A stretch of 45,244 bases of DNA, from NCBI RefSeq assembly GCF_016924145.1, contig NZ_JAFFZO010000022.1:47454-92697 (forward strand), read 5' to 3'. Each line of letters opens with the position of its first letter. The first letter of the stretch is position 1. The notes beneath the pieces are model-generated. The model searched no databases. It saw only the letters and a program-made list of their open reading frames with translations, and had not been told where the DNA came from. The position numbers were made by a program, and so were the translations under genes. Below, piece by piece: positions 21,634-30,334 of this stretch. This DNA comes from Amphritea pacifica (GTDB lineage Bacteria > Pseudomonadota > Gammaproteobacteria > Pseudomonadales > Balneatricaceae).

Positions 21634-22851
21634 ATGGCAGTAGGTCCTGGCACGCTTCCAACGCTGCACCCGGTTGCAGGTTTTCGTATCGGTACAACTT
21701 CGGCTGGGGTTAAAAAGCCTGGGCGAAAAGATCTGGTGCTGATGGAGATCGCAGAGGGCGCCAGCACTGCAGGGGTTTTTACCCTGAACCAGTTTTGCGC
21801 TGCACCGGTGAGAATTTGTAAGACACATCTGCAGCAGGGGATGCCATCCTATCTGGTGATCAATACCGGTAATGCCAATGCGGGGACAGGTAAACAGGGG
21901 CATCAGGATGCTCTGGATGTCTGTCAGGCGGTTGCAGATCGGGGCGGTGTTGCTATTCAGCAGGTGTTGCCATTCTCGACCGGGGTGATCGGTGAAAAAC
22001 TACCCACTGATCGTATTATCAGCGCCGTGCCTGCTGCGTTTGATGCGCTGTCTGATGATGGCTGGCTGGAAGCCGCCAGCGGGATTATGACCACTGATAC
22101 CCGGCCAAAAGCGTATTCGATGCAGCTGGAACACCAGGGGCAGGTGATCACCCTGACCGGTATCTCAAAGGGCGCCGGTATGATCAAGCCCAATATGGCA
22201 ACCATGCTGGCTTATATTGCGACGGACGCAAAAGTTGAGCCTGCGCTGCTGCAATCATTGCTAAGCCGTGCCGCAGACCAGTCATTTAACCGTATCACCA
22301 TCGATGGTGATACCTCCACCAACGATTCCTGCATGCTGGTGGCGACCGGTGCCAGCGGGGTAGAGGTGACAGAGGATAACAGCGAACTGCTGGCTCAGTT
22401 TGGCGCCGCGGTGGATAAGGTGTTGCTGGAACTGGCTCAGGCGATTATCCGTGATGGCGAAGGGGCAACTAAATTTGTCACCATCAGTGTTGAACAGGCC
22501 GCCAGCTCGGAAGAGGCGTTGAAAACCGCTTATGCGGTTGCTCATTCACCGCTGGTTAAAACCGCGCTGTTTGCCAGCGACCCTAACTGGGGACGGATTC
22601 TGGCGGCGGTTGGTTATGCCGGGATTGAAAATCTGGATGTTGATACTCTCCAGATCTGGCTGGGAGAGGCCTGTATTGTCGAAAACGGTGGCCGGGCTGC
22701 CAGTTATACCGAGGCCGCCGGACAGGCGGTGATGAATCGTGAAGAGATCACTATCCGTATTATCCTTAACCGGGGTGATAAGCAGGAAACGGTCTGGACC
22801 ACGGATCTGAGTAAGGAGTATGTGGCCATCAATGCGGATTACCGCTCCTGA
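21634..22851 (+). CDS. argJ: Glutamate N-acetyltransferase / amino-acid N-acetyltransferase ArgJ
   Basis: ArgJ recycles the acetyl group from N-acetylornithine to glutamate in arginine synthesis. Bifunctional forms also use acetyl-CoA. It has 405 residues with AAGGAG ahead of the ATG. The proenzyme cleaves itself between Ala and Thr; the site lies in KGAGMIKPNMATML, with the nucleophile at T190. Other family blocks are NTGNANAGTG, FSTGVIGEKLP and DGDTSTNDSCML. The start has no visible promoter beyond the secA terminator region. Whether it is mono- or bifunctional cannot be read from sequence alone. Confidence 0.95.
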   Translation: MAVGPGTLPTLHPVAGFRIGTTSAGVKKPGRKDLVLMEIAEGASTAGVFTLNQFCAAPVRICKTHLQQGMPSYLVINTGNANAGTGKQGHQDALDVCQAVADRGGVAIQQVLPFSTGVIGEKLPTDRIISAVPAAFDALSDDGWLEAASGIMTTDTRPKAYSMQLEHQGQVITLTGISKGAGMIKPNMATMLAYIATDAKVEPALLQSLLSRAADQSFNRITIDGDTSTNDSCMLVATGASGVEVTEDNSELLAQFGAAVDKVLLELAQAIIRDGEGATKFVTISVEQAASSEEALKTAYAVAHSPLVKTALFASDPNWGRILAAVGYAGIENLDVDTLQIWLGEACIVENGGRAASYTEAAGQAVMNREEITIRIILNRGDKQETVWTTDLSKEYVAINADYRS

Positions 22852-22874
22852 TCATCCTCCAATGCAGGGTATAG

Positions 22875-23810
22875 GTGTTGTCTAAACTGATCCATGTCGC
22901 GGCAGCGGCGATCTTTAATGATTCCGGTGAGCTGCTGCTGGCGCTGCGCGATAAGGCGCAGCATCAGGGCGGTCTGTGGGAGTTTCCCGGGGGCAAGGTA
23001 GAACCCGGTGAAGAGGTTCGCAGTGCGCTGGCCAGAGAGTTACAGGAGGAGCTGGGCATAGAGATTGATCAGTCTGCTACCGTTCCTCTGATACAGGTGC
23101 CCTTCCACTATCCTGATAAATCGGTATTGCTGGATGTGTTCCGCGTTAACCGCTTTATGGGGCAGCCCTATGGCCGGGAAGGGCAGCCGCTGAACTGGGT
23201 TAAGCTGGCGGATCTGAGTGGTTATCAGTTTCCGGCAGCGAACACACCGATTGTCAATGCGCTGCAGCTGCCGACAGCGTTAGCCATCACCCCCCGATTA
23301 TTATCTGTTCAATACTGTGAATATATCGATAAAGCCCTTCAGAAGGGGGCTCAGGCGGTTATGCTGCGGGCAAAGCACCTTGCTGAAACAGAGCAGTTAA
23401 ACCTCTATCAACAGCTGGCAGAGGCGTTTCCTGAGCTGTTAGTGATATGGAATGGATCGCTGGACGCGGCAAACCGTGCTGAAGTCACAGCGCTTCATCT
23501 CAGTTCAGAACGGCTGATGCAACTGAACAGCCGGGAAACCTATCGTGGCCGCTGGCTGGGGGCTTCCTGCCATACTGAGGAACAGATCCGCCGGGCGGAA
23601 CAGATCGGCGCGGATTACATCACCCTTTCACCGGTGCAGAAAACAGCCAGTCATCCGGAGGTCACCCCTATGGGCTGGGCTGAATATTCTCGCCTGGTGC
23701 GTCTGTCCTCTCTGCCGGTTTATGCTCTGGGTGGTGTATCGCTGGCAGATCTTGAGCAAACCCTTCAGGCGGGTGGCCAGGGGATCGCAGCGATTAGATG
23801 TTTTTGTTGA
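22875..23810 (+). CDS. Nudix hydrolase fused to a ThiE-like (TMP synthase) domain
   Basis: The 311-residue protein has two parts. Residues about 1-130 form a MutT-type Nudix domain with a complete Nudix box: G, five residues, E, seven residues, then RELQEELGI. MutT proteins hydrolyse oxidised dGTP and prevent A:T to C:G errors. Residues about 145-311 resemble the TIM barrel of thiamine-phosphate synthase, with ITLSPVQKTASHPEV and a C-terminal glycine-rich GGQGIAAIR. Such fusions occur in other gammaproteobacteria, often annotated as a Nudix family protein. Catalysis by the second domain is unproven. The start is GTG 22875 or TTG 22878. The repeat array begins directly after the stop. Confidence 0.88.
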   Translation: MLSKLIHVAAAAIFNDSGELLLALRDKAQHQGGLWEFPGGKVEPGEEVRSALARELQEELGIEIDQSATVPLIQVPFHYPDKSVLLDVFRVNRFMGQPYGREGQPLNWVKLADLSGYQFPAANTPIVNALQLPTALAITPRLLSVQYCEYIDKALQKGAQAVMLRAKHLAETEQLNLYQQLAEAFPELLVIWNGSLDAANRAEVTALHLSSERLMQLNSRETYRGRWLGASCHTEEQIRRAEQIGADYITLSPVQKTASHPEVTPMGWAEYSRLVRLSSLPVYALGGVSLADLEQTLQAGGQGIAAIRCFC

Positions 23811-25376
23811 AGCTGGGGGGGCGGGGTCGCAGATTTAGCAGGCGCTGCATCCTGCAGCAATAAAGCTTTGCAGTTGCACAGACCCTCGCCGCTGGAAGCG
23901 GCTCCTACACTATAAGCTGGCTTGCCACCGGGGTCGCAGAATCAGTAGGCGCTGCATCCTGCAACGATAGAGCTTTGCAGTTGCACAGACCCTCGCCGCT
24001 GGAAGCGCTCCTACACTATAAAGCTGGCTCGCCACCGGGGTCACAGAATCAGTAGGCGCTGCATCTTGCAGCGATAAAGCTTTGCATTTGCGCAGACCCT
24101 CGCTGCTGGAAGCGGCTTCCACACTATAAAGCTGGCTCGCCACCGGGGTCGCAGAATCAGTAGGAGCTGCATCCTGCAGCGATAAAGCTTTGCAGTTGCG
24201 CAGACCCTCGCCGCTGGAAGCGGCTCCTACACTATAAAGCTGGCTCGCCACCGGGGGCGCAGAATTAGTAGGCGCTGCATCCTGCAGCGATAAAGCTTTG
24301 CAGTTGCACAGACCCTCGCCGCTGGAAGCGGCTCCTACACTATAAGCTGGCTTGCCACCGGGGTCGCAGAATCAGTAGGCGCTGCATCCTGCAACGATAG
24401 AGCTTTGCAGTTGCACAGACCCTCGCCGCTGGAAGCGCTCCTACACTATAAAGCTGGCTCGCCACCGGGGTCACAGAATCAGTAGGCGCTGCATCTTGCA
24501 GCGATAAAGCTTTGCATTTGCGCAGACCCTCGCTGCTGGAAGCGGCTTCCACACTATAAAGCTGGCTCGCCACCGGGGTCGCAGAATCAGTAGGAGCTGC
24601 ATCCTGCAGCGATAAAGCTTTGCAGTTGCGCAGACCCTCGCCGCTGGAAGCGGCTCCTACACTATAAAGCTGGCTCGCCACCGGGGTCGCAGAATTAGTA
24701 GGCGCTGCATCCTGCAGCGATAAAGCTTTGCAGTTGCGCAGACCCTCGCCGCTGGAAGCGGCTCCTACACTATAAAGCTGGCTCGCCACCGGGGTCGCAG
24801 GTTTAGTAGGAGCTGCATCTTGCAGCGATAAAGCTTTGTAGTTGCGCAGACCCTCGCCGCTGGAAGCGGCTCCTACACTATAAAGCTGGCTCGCCACCGG
24901 GGTCGCAGAATCAGTAGGCGCTGCATCCTGCAGCGATAAAGCTTGCTACCAGTGCGGTTCTTCGCCGCTGGAAGCGGCTCCTACACTATAAAGCTGGTTC
25001 GCCACCGGGGTCGCAGAATCAGTAGGCGCTGCATCCTGCAGCAATAAAACTTTGCAGTTGCGCAGACCCTCGCCGCTGGAAGCGGCTCCTACACTATAAA
25101 GCTGGCTCGCCACCGGGGTCACAGCATCAGTAGGAGCTGCATCCTGCAGCGATAAAGCTTTGCAGTTGCGCAGACCCTCGCCGCTGGAAGCGGCTCCCAC
25201 ACTATAAAACTGGCTCGCCACCGGGGTCGCAGAATCAGTAGGCGCTGCATCCTGCAGCGATAGAGCTTTGCAGTTGCGCAGACCCTCGCCGCTGGAAGCG
25301 GCTCCTACACTATAAAGCTGGCTCGCCACCGGGGTCGCAGAATCAGTAGGCGCTGCATCCTGCAGCGATAAAGCTT
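23811..25376. repeat. Tandem REP/BIME-like array, 108-bp unit, about 14 copies
   Basis: About 14 tandem units of 108 bp fill the gap between the convergent genes 22875-23810 and yacG. Each unit holds two palindromic elements in opposite orientation. The forward one starts GTAGGMGC, has hairpin arms GCTGCA/TGCAGC around TCC and ends GCGATAAAGC. The reverse one, read on the - strand, starts GTAGGAGC, has arms GCCGCT/AGCGGC and ends GCGA. I count about 15 forward and 14 reverse copies. A GTAG head before an imperfect hairpin, with paired inverted copies, is the known form of REP sequences in BIMEs. Units differ by single substitutions, and one (near 24943-24966) has an altered spacer. The array is not a CRISPR because no unique spacers exist. 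Confidence 0.88.
23861..24738. repeat. 430-bp direct duplication (four-unit block) inside the array
   Basis: The block from about 23861 to 24308 recurs at an offset of exactly 430 bp (about 24291 to 24738). It carries the same unit-specific variants in the same order, including the CAACGATAGAGC variant, the GGAAGCGCTCC one-base deletion and the CTTGCAGCG / GGCTTCCAC variants. I see one mismatch, at about 24256 versus 24686. It reads as a recent duplication of four units. Confidence 0.85.
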
Positions 25377-25449
25377 AAAGCCAGAAGTCTATAAATTAGC
25401 TTTTTCAGGTGATTCCCCCTAGTGAAAATGCTTCAGAGGAACCGTATTG

Positions 25450-25704
25450 TCAGTGCAGTGGCCGGTCCAGATAGTCTGCGCTTTCGCTATCTTCGAAGCT
25501 GCTGCTGTAATCATCAACGCTGGGTTCTGCCGGGATCTGATACGCCTCATCAGCCCAGGCGCCCAGATCAATCAGCTTGCAGCGTTCGCTGCAAAATGGG
25601 CGAAATGGATTTTCTGTGCTCCACTCCTGCTTTTTACTGCAGGTAGGGCAGGCCACCAGTGGCTTTTTCTTGTGTGAATCAGTGTTGTCAGGCTTATTAA
25701 CCAA
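25450..25704 (-). CDS. yacG: DNA gyrase inhibitor YacG (zinc-ribbon protein)
   Basis: YacG is a small zinc protein that binds GyrB and inhibits gyrase in E. coli. The frame is open far upstream inside coaE, but a TTG at 25704 has GGAG 7 nt before it and gives 84 residues. The zinc site is CPTC (VACPTCSKK) and CSERC ([21 protein letters not shown]), which is the family core. The acidic C-terminal tail ([19 protein letters not shown]) is typical. It overlaps the coaE end by 8 nt, as in many gammaproteobacteria. The stretch 25377-25449 after its stop shows nothing I can name. Confidence 0.92.
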   Translation of the reverse strand: MVNKPDNTDSHKKKPLVACPTCSKKQEWSTENPFRPFCSERCKLIDLGAWADEAYQIPAEPSVDDYSSSFEDSESADYLDRPLH

Positions 25705-26314
25705 GATCGGACTCCCGTTCCTGTTGTGCTTTTTGCAGGAACTTTTTATGTAATTTTTCCACCAGGGGGGGCAGTTCATCTACCGTGCCGCTGTTGTCGA
25801 TCAGATCATCCGCTTTAGCGGTACGCTCACAGCGGGGCATCTGAGCGGTGATAATCGCTTTGACCTGCGCTGCATCGGTGTTGTCCCGTGCGGTTGTACG
25901 GCTGATCTGAGTGGCTTCATCGACATCGATAACCACCACATGGTTCACCAGCAGATGCTGATCGGTTTCCAGCAGCAGGGGGGAGGCGAGAATAGTATAG
26001 TCCGCCTTTGAGCTATCCAGTTTCAGCAGAATCCGCTCCCTGATCAGGGGGTGGAGCAGTTGCTCCAGCCAGTCCCGCTGACGGGGTGCTTCAAAGACGA
26101 TTTTTCTCAGCGCTTTACGGTCCAGATTGCCATCGGATAACAGAATATCGCTGCCGAATCGCTGGGCAATTTTAGCCAGTGCCGGTTCTCCCGGTTCAAC
26201 GACCTCCCGGGCGACCTGGTCGGCATCGATCACATCGACAGCCAGCTGTTCAAAGAGCTGCGAAACGGCTGATTTACCACTGCCGATACCACCGGTAAGA
26301 CCTACTACAAACAT
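25697..26314 (-). CDS. coaE: Dephospho-CoA kinase CoaE
   Basis: CoaE phosphorylates the 3'-hydroxyl of dephospho-CoA in the last step of coenzyme A synthesis. It has 205 residues, a normal length. The P-loop [13 protein letters not shown] is at residues 5-17. The block [17 protein letters not shown] follows. The lid and core helices include HPLIRERI and [11 protein letters not shown]. It lies between pilD and yacG, the same order as in Pseudomonas, and is probably transcribed with pilBCD. Confidence 0.96.
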   Translation of the reverse strand: MFVVGLTGGIGSGKSAVSQLFEQLAVDVIDADQVAREVVEPGEPALAKIAQRFGSDILLSDGNLDRKALRKIVFEAPRQRDWLEQLLHPLIRERILLKLDSSKADYTILASPLLLETDQHLLVNHVVVIDVDEATQISRTTARDNTDAAQVKAIITAQMPRCERTAKADDLIDNSGTVDELPPLVEKLHKKFLQKAQQERESDLG

Positions 26315-26369
26315 ATCAGACTCTCTGAATGAACTGATTTTATGAGTTTAAATTTATCAATAAACAGGT

Positions 26370-27287
26370 TTATAAGTTTAGCAGATGCAGATACCAGCCG
26401 GTCAGCTCATCTCCCCATAACAGCGCGATCCAGCCTGCGCCTGCCAGATAGGGGCCAAAAGGGATCGGTGTTTGCGATTGCTGACGGCTGAAAGCGATCA
26501 TGATCCCGCCAATAATAGCGCCGATCAGCGAGGAGGCCAGAATAATCAACGGTAGCATATCGGCGCCGGCCCAGGCCCCTAGTGCCGCAAGCAGCTTGAA
26601 ATCGCCATAGCCCATCCCCTCCTTGCCGGTGGCCAGTTTGAATAGCCAGTAAACCGACCAGAGGGAGAGGTAGCCCAGCACTGCTCCCCAAAGGGCTGAG
26701 GGCAGCGTGGTGAAGTAACCAAAGCTATTGATGATCAGGCCGATCCAGAGCAGCGGCAGAGTGATTTTATCTGGCAATAGCTGATGATCAATGTCGATAG
26801 CGGTAAGGGTAATCAGGCACCAGCTGAAGAGGACCGCGGCAAAGGCTACCGGATTGAAACCAAGTTGCCAGACAATAAAAGCCGATATCAGCGCGGTGAC
26901 CAGCTCAATCAGCGGGTAGCGCAGTGATATCCCGGTGTTACAGCCACTGCATCTGCCTCTGAGGATAACAAAGTAACTGATAAGAGGGATATTCTCATAC
27001 CAGCGGATCAGATGACCACAGTTGGGGCAGGTTGACGCGGGCTGCGCCAGATTGAAGGGCGGGGATCGCTCTGCGGGTGTTTCCTCTGCCTCCGGATCTC
27101 TTGTTTCAGCCGTTTCAGCCGTTTCAGCCGTTTCAGCCGCTTCAGTTGCCATCAGCTGCCATTCACGCTCCATCATCAGCGGCAGTCGGTGAATAACCAC
27201 ATTCAGAAAACTGCCCACCATCAGTGCGAAAACAAAGGTAAGTAACAGCGACAACCAGGTATTGGCTGCAATCAGTTCGAACATCAT
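26370..27287 (-). CDS. pilD: Type IV prepilin leader peptidase / N-methyltransferase PilD
   Basis: PilD is an inner-membrane aspartyl protease that cleaves the leader of PilA and pseudopilins and N-methylates the new N-terminus. It has 305 residues and about eight membrane segments. The N-terminal NVVIHRLP precedes a cytoplasmic loop with two CxxC pairs, CPNCGH and CSGCNT, which support methylation. Catalytic aspartates lie in ITLTAIDIDHQLLPD and GYGDFK. An unusual insert of about 25 residues between the first membrane segment and the zinc loop contains AET repeats encoded by a 9-bp tandem repeat. ATGs at 27287 and 27284 are both possible starts. Confidence 0.95.
   Translation of the reverse strand: MMFELIAANTWLSLLLTFVFALMVGSFLNVVIHRLPLMMEREWQLMATEAAETAETAETAETRDPEAEETPAERSPPFNLAQPASTCPNCGHLIRWYENIPLISYFVILRGRCSGCNTGISLRYPLIELVTALISAFIVWQLGFNPVAFAAVLFSWCLITLTAIDIDHQLLPDKITLPLLWIGLIINSFGYFTTLPSALWGAVLGYLSLWSVYWLFKLATGKEGMGYGDFKLLAALGAWAGADMLPLIILASSLIGAIIGGIMIAFSRQQSQTPIPFGPYLAGAGWIALLWGDELTGWYLHLLNL
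27103..27138. repeat. 9-bp microsatellite inside pilD
   Basis: Four exact copies of GTTTCAGCC (27103-27138) plus a degenerate fifth encode Ala-Glu-Thr repeats on the - strand. Because 9 is a multiple of 3, slippage would change loop length and not the frame. Confidence 0.9.
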
Positions 27288-27328
27288 AATATCTGGGTTT
27301 TCTCAGTCAGGGCTTTCGGCTTTGTTCT

Positions 27329-28555
27329 CTAGACTACATTACCCAACTGGAAGATCGGCAGATACATGGCGATCACCAGACCACCCACCAGAATACCCAG
27401 AATGGCCATAATCATCGGCTCGATCAGCGTCGACAGGTTATCGACGGCGTTATCCACCTCCTCCTCGTAATAGCTGGCGACCTTATCCAGCATCATCTCA
27501 AGGGAGCCTGCTTCTTCGCCGATGGCGATCATCTGGGTGGCCATTGCTGGAAACAGTCCGGTCATGGTGACGGCGTTTTGCAGTGATTGTCCGGTAGAAA
27601 CGCCGTTCTTGATCTGCATAATCGCCTTTTCGTAGACCACATTACCGGAAGCGCCCGCCGCAGAGTCCAGCGCATCGACCAGCGGCACCCCGGCTGCAAA
27701 GGTGGTGGCCAGGGTACGGGCAAAGCGGGCAATAGCGGAGTTATGCAGTATCTTCCCGATAATGGGTAGTTTCAGCACGGTACGATCGAGCCACTCCCGG
27801 AACCCCTGTGACTTCTCATGAGCTTTTGTAAAAGCAAAGCCAGAAAGCACAATACCGATAAGAACAAGGAACCACCATTTTTGTGCAATTTTGGACAGAT
27901 GTACAACAAATAGAGTAAAAGCTGGCAAGTCTGCTCCGAAGCTTGCAAAAACACTCTCAAACTGGGGGACTACTTTAACTAACAGAATAGCAGAAACGAT
28001 AAAGCCTATAACAATTACCGCAATTGGATAGGTCAGGGCTTTTTTGATCTTCTTTTTAAGAGTTTCAATCTTTTCTTTATAGGTTGCGATCCGGTCCAGC
28101 ATGGTTTCCAGCGAGCCGGAACTTTCACCTGCATGGACCAGGTTGCAGTACAGATCATCAAAATACTTGGGATGGCGCTCCAGTGCCTTGGCAAAGTTGG
28201 TGCCGCCACTGACATCGGCTTTCAGATCGTATATCACCTGCTTCATCTTCTGTTTTTCGATACCGTTAGCAACGATATCGAAGCCCTGCAACAATGGCAC
28301 CCCGGACTTCAGCATGGTGGCGGTCTGGCGGGTAAACAGGGCGATATCCAGGGGTTTGATCGGCTTGTTATGGTTGCTAAACATGCTGTAGCTCTGTTTA
28401 CGAACCTTTTTGGGCATAATCCCCTGCTTGCGCAGCATCGCTTTGGCTTCAGCGAGGTTTTCAGCGTTGATCGCCCCTTTGCTGGCATTACCGCTCTTAT
28501 CTTTACCTTCCCAGTTAAAGGTGAGAGGCGTTTTGTTTGCTGCTTTCTTAGCCAT
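27329..28555 (-). CDS. pilC: Type IV pilus inner-membrane platform protein PilC
   Basis: PilC is the membrane platform on which PilB and PilT act. The 408 residues contain two repeats of the GspF/PilC fold. The first begins around ALFTRQTATMLKSGVPLLQGFDIV. The second is around ARFARTLATTFAAGVPLVDALDSAAG, with GEEAGSLEMMLDKVASYYEEEVD. Three to four membrane segments are visible, including YPIAVIVIGFIVSAILLVKVVP and IEPMIMAILGILVGGLVIAMYLPIF. It is 60 bp downstream of pilB and 41 bp ahead of pilD, in one transcriptional direction. Confidence 0.96.
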   Translation of the reverse strand: MAKKAANKTPLTFNWEGKDKSGNASKGAINAENLAEAKAMLRKQGIMPKKVRKQSYSMFSNHNKPIKPLDIALFTRQTATMLKSGVPLLQGFDIVANGIEKQKMKQVIYDLKADVSGGTNFAKALERHPKYFDDLYCNLVHAGESSGSLETMLDRIATYKEKIETLKKKIKKALTYPIAVIVIGFIVSAILLVKVVPQFESVFASFGADLPAFTLFVVHLSKIAQKWWFLVLIGIVLSGFAFTKAHEKSQGFREWLDRTVLKLPIIGKILHNSAIARFARTLATTFAAGVPLVDALDSAAGASGNVVYEKAIMQIKNGVSTGQSLQNAVTMTGLFPAMATQMIAIGEEAGSLEMMLDKVASYYEEEVDNAVDNLSTLIEPMIMAILGILVGGLVIAMYLPIFQLGNVV

Positions 28556-28615
28556 CCGGTTGTTTCCGTATTACAGGTTTAGAATCGTTTAATAATCAGT
28601 CTGTTAAACCGCAGT

Positions 28616-30334
28616 TTACAGTTTTATAACCCGGTTCATCTCTTCCAGGCTGGTGACACCCTGAATCACTTTGCGCAGGCCTGACTGTCTGAGAGAGCGG
28701 AACCCCTGCTGTTTTGCTGTTGCCAGGATATCCAGGGATGAACCGTTGTCCATGATCACCTGAGCAATTTCCGGAGTCATCGCCATGGTTTCATAGACCC
28801 CCACCCGGCCTTTATAGCCCTTATTACATTTACCACAGCCTTCCGGGTTATGTTCAAACAGATTAAGGCCCGCTTTTATCTGTTCCGGGGTAAAGCCCTC
28901 TTCCAGCAGCGTGGCTTCTGGAATGGTGGCGGGCTTTTTACACGCGCTGCACAGACGTCGTCCCAGTCGCTGGGCAATAATCATAGACACAGAGGTGGCA
29001 ATATTAAAGGCCGGAACCCCCATATTGCGCAGTCGGGTGAGCGTTTCGGCGGCACTGTTGGTGTGCAGGGTTGATAGCACCATATGGCCGGTCTGGGCGG
29101 CTTTGATAGCGATCTCCGCGGTTTCCAGATCACGGATCTCGCCCACCATTACTACATCCGGGTCCTGACGCAGGAAGGAGCGCAGTGCTTCTGCGAAGGT
29201 CAGTCCCACCTTATTATTCACATGGACCTGGTTGATCCCCTCCAGGTTGATCTCCACCGGGTCCTCTGCGGTGGAGATATTGCGTTCAACGGTGTTGAGG
29301 ATATTCAGGCCGGTATAGAGCGAAACGGTTTTACCACTACCGGTGGGGCCGGTTACCAGAATCATCCCCTGGGGTTTATGCAGAGTTTGCATAAACAGCT
29401 CTTTCTGGTCTTCATCGTAACCCAGCGCTTCGATTCCCATCTGTGCACTGGTGGGGTCGAGAATACGCAGCACCACTTTTTCGCCCCAGAGGGTGGGCAG
29501 GGTGTTAACCCGGAAGTCGATGGCGCGGTTTTTGGAAATCTTCATCTTTATACGGCCATCCTGGGGTACCCGCCGTTCGGAGATATCCATCTGCGACATC
29601 ACTTTCAGGCGGGCGCAGAGACGGGAAGCCAGGTTGGCCGGAGGTTTGGCAACCTCCTGCAGAATACCGTCGATACGGCAGCGGATGCGGTAGGATTTCT
29701 CATAGGGCTCGAAGTGGATATCCGAAGCACCGGTTTTTATCGAATCCAGCAGTATTTTGTTGACGAAGCGTACAATCGGTGCATCGTTGGCGGCATCCTC
29801 ACCATTGTCTTCCTGCTGCTCATTAAGCCCCTCGTCGATCTCCAGGTTATCGAGATCGGCATCTTCCAGACCATCGAGGGCGGAGTTCTGTTCATCGAGG
29901 AAGGTGTCGATCAGATGGGAGAGCTTATCCTCTTCAACGATCACCCCCTCGGTGGTGGTGCCGGTATGAAACTTAAACTCATCCAGTGCCTGAATATTGG
30001 TGGGGTCTGAAATCGCCACATAGAGGCGGTTCTCCCGCTTGATCAGTGGCAGTGCGTGGTGTTTGGTGATCAGCTTTTCATCCACCAGACCCTGGGGCAG
30101 CGCTTCAATATCGATGACATCGAGGTCAAACAGCGGCATGCCGAACTCATCGGCCGCGGCCGCGGCCGCCCGATAGGCACTCACCAAGCGGTTTTCAATA
30201 ATATGGGCGATAAAGGGTTTATTGTCCTTGCGGGCGGTTTTCAGGGCGTCCATGGCAACATCGGATGAAAACACACCGTCATTAACCAGTCGTCGTGCCA
30301 GACCACTCAGCGGCTGAAAGGGTTGTACGCTCAT
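28616..30334 (-). CDS. pilB: Type IV pilus assembly ATPase PilB
   Basis: PilB is the hexameric cytoplasmic ATPase that powers pilus extension. The 572 residues start with an N-terminal GSPII_E-type domain, and an acidic linker near 150-185 leads to the secretion ATPase core. Walker A is GPTGSGKT (329-336). The Asp and His boxes (TAEDPVEINLEGINQV, STLHTNSAAETLTRL) and the Walker B region RQDPDVVMVGEIRDLETAE follow. A tetracysteine zinc motif is formed by CSACKK and CGKCNKGYKGR. Its start faces pilA across a 424-bp gap. The long + strand open frame inside it is a shadow. Confidence 0.96.
   Translation of the reverse strand: MSVQPFQPLSGLARRLVNDGVFSSDVAMDALKTARKDNKPFIAHIIENRLVSAYRAAAAAADEFGMPLFDLDVIDIEALPQGLVDEKLITKHHALPLIKRENRLYVAISDPTNIQALDEFKFHTGTTTEGVIVEEDKLSHLIDTFLDEQNSALDGLEDADLDNLEIDEGLNEQQEDNGEDAANDAPIVRFVNKILLDSIKTGASDIHFEPYEKSYRIRCRIDGILQEVAKPPANLASRLCARLKVMSQMDISERRVPQDGRIKMKISKNRAIDFRVNTLPTLWGEKVVLRILDPTSAQMGIEALGYDEDQKELFMQTLHKPQGMILVTGPTGSGKTVSLYTGLNILNTVERNISTAEDPVEINLEGINQVHVNNKVGLTFAEALRSFLRQDPDVVMVGEIRDLETAEIAIKAAQTGHMVLSTLHTNSAAETLTRLRNMGVPAFNIATSVSMIIAQRLGRRLCSACKKPATIPEATLLEEGFTPEQIKAGLNLFEHNPEGCGKCNKGYKGRVGVYETMAMTPEIAQVIMDNGSSLDILATAKQQGFRSLRQSGLRKVIQGVTSLEEMNRVIKL

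Noticed and set aside
23910-24897. Protein-coding genes on the - strand with 36-residue repeats
   Set aside because: The frames exist because the repeat unit is a multiple of three and stop-free. They lack ribosome sites, the sequence conserved between units is the hairpin, and they break wherever a unit has an indel. Kept as a finding, not annotated as genes.
23811-25376. CRISPR array
   Set aside because: The unit is 108 bp and repeats in full. There are no unique spacers of constant length between short repeats, and no cas genes are nearby.
29084-30010. 308-residue + strand frame opposite pilB
   Set aside because: It is a shadow of pilB. The residues show no fold-like pattern, and pilB carries all the ATPase motifs on the other strand.
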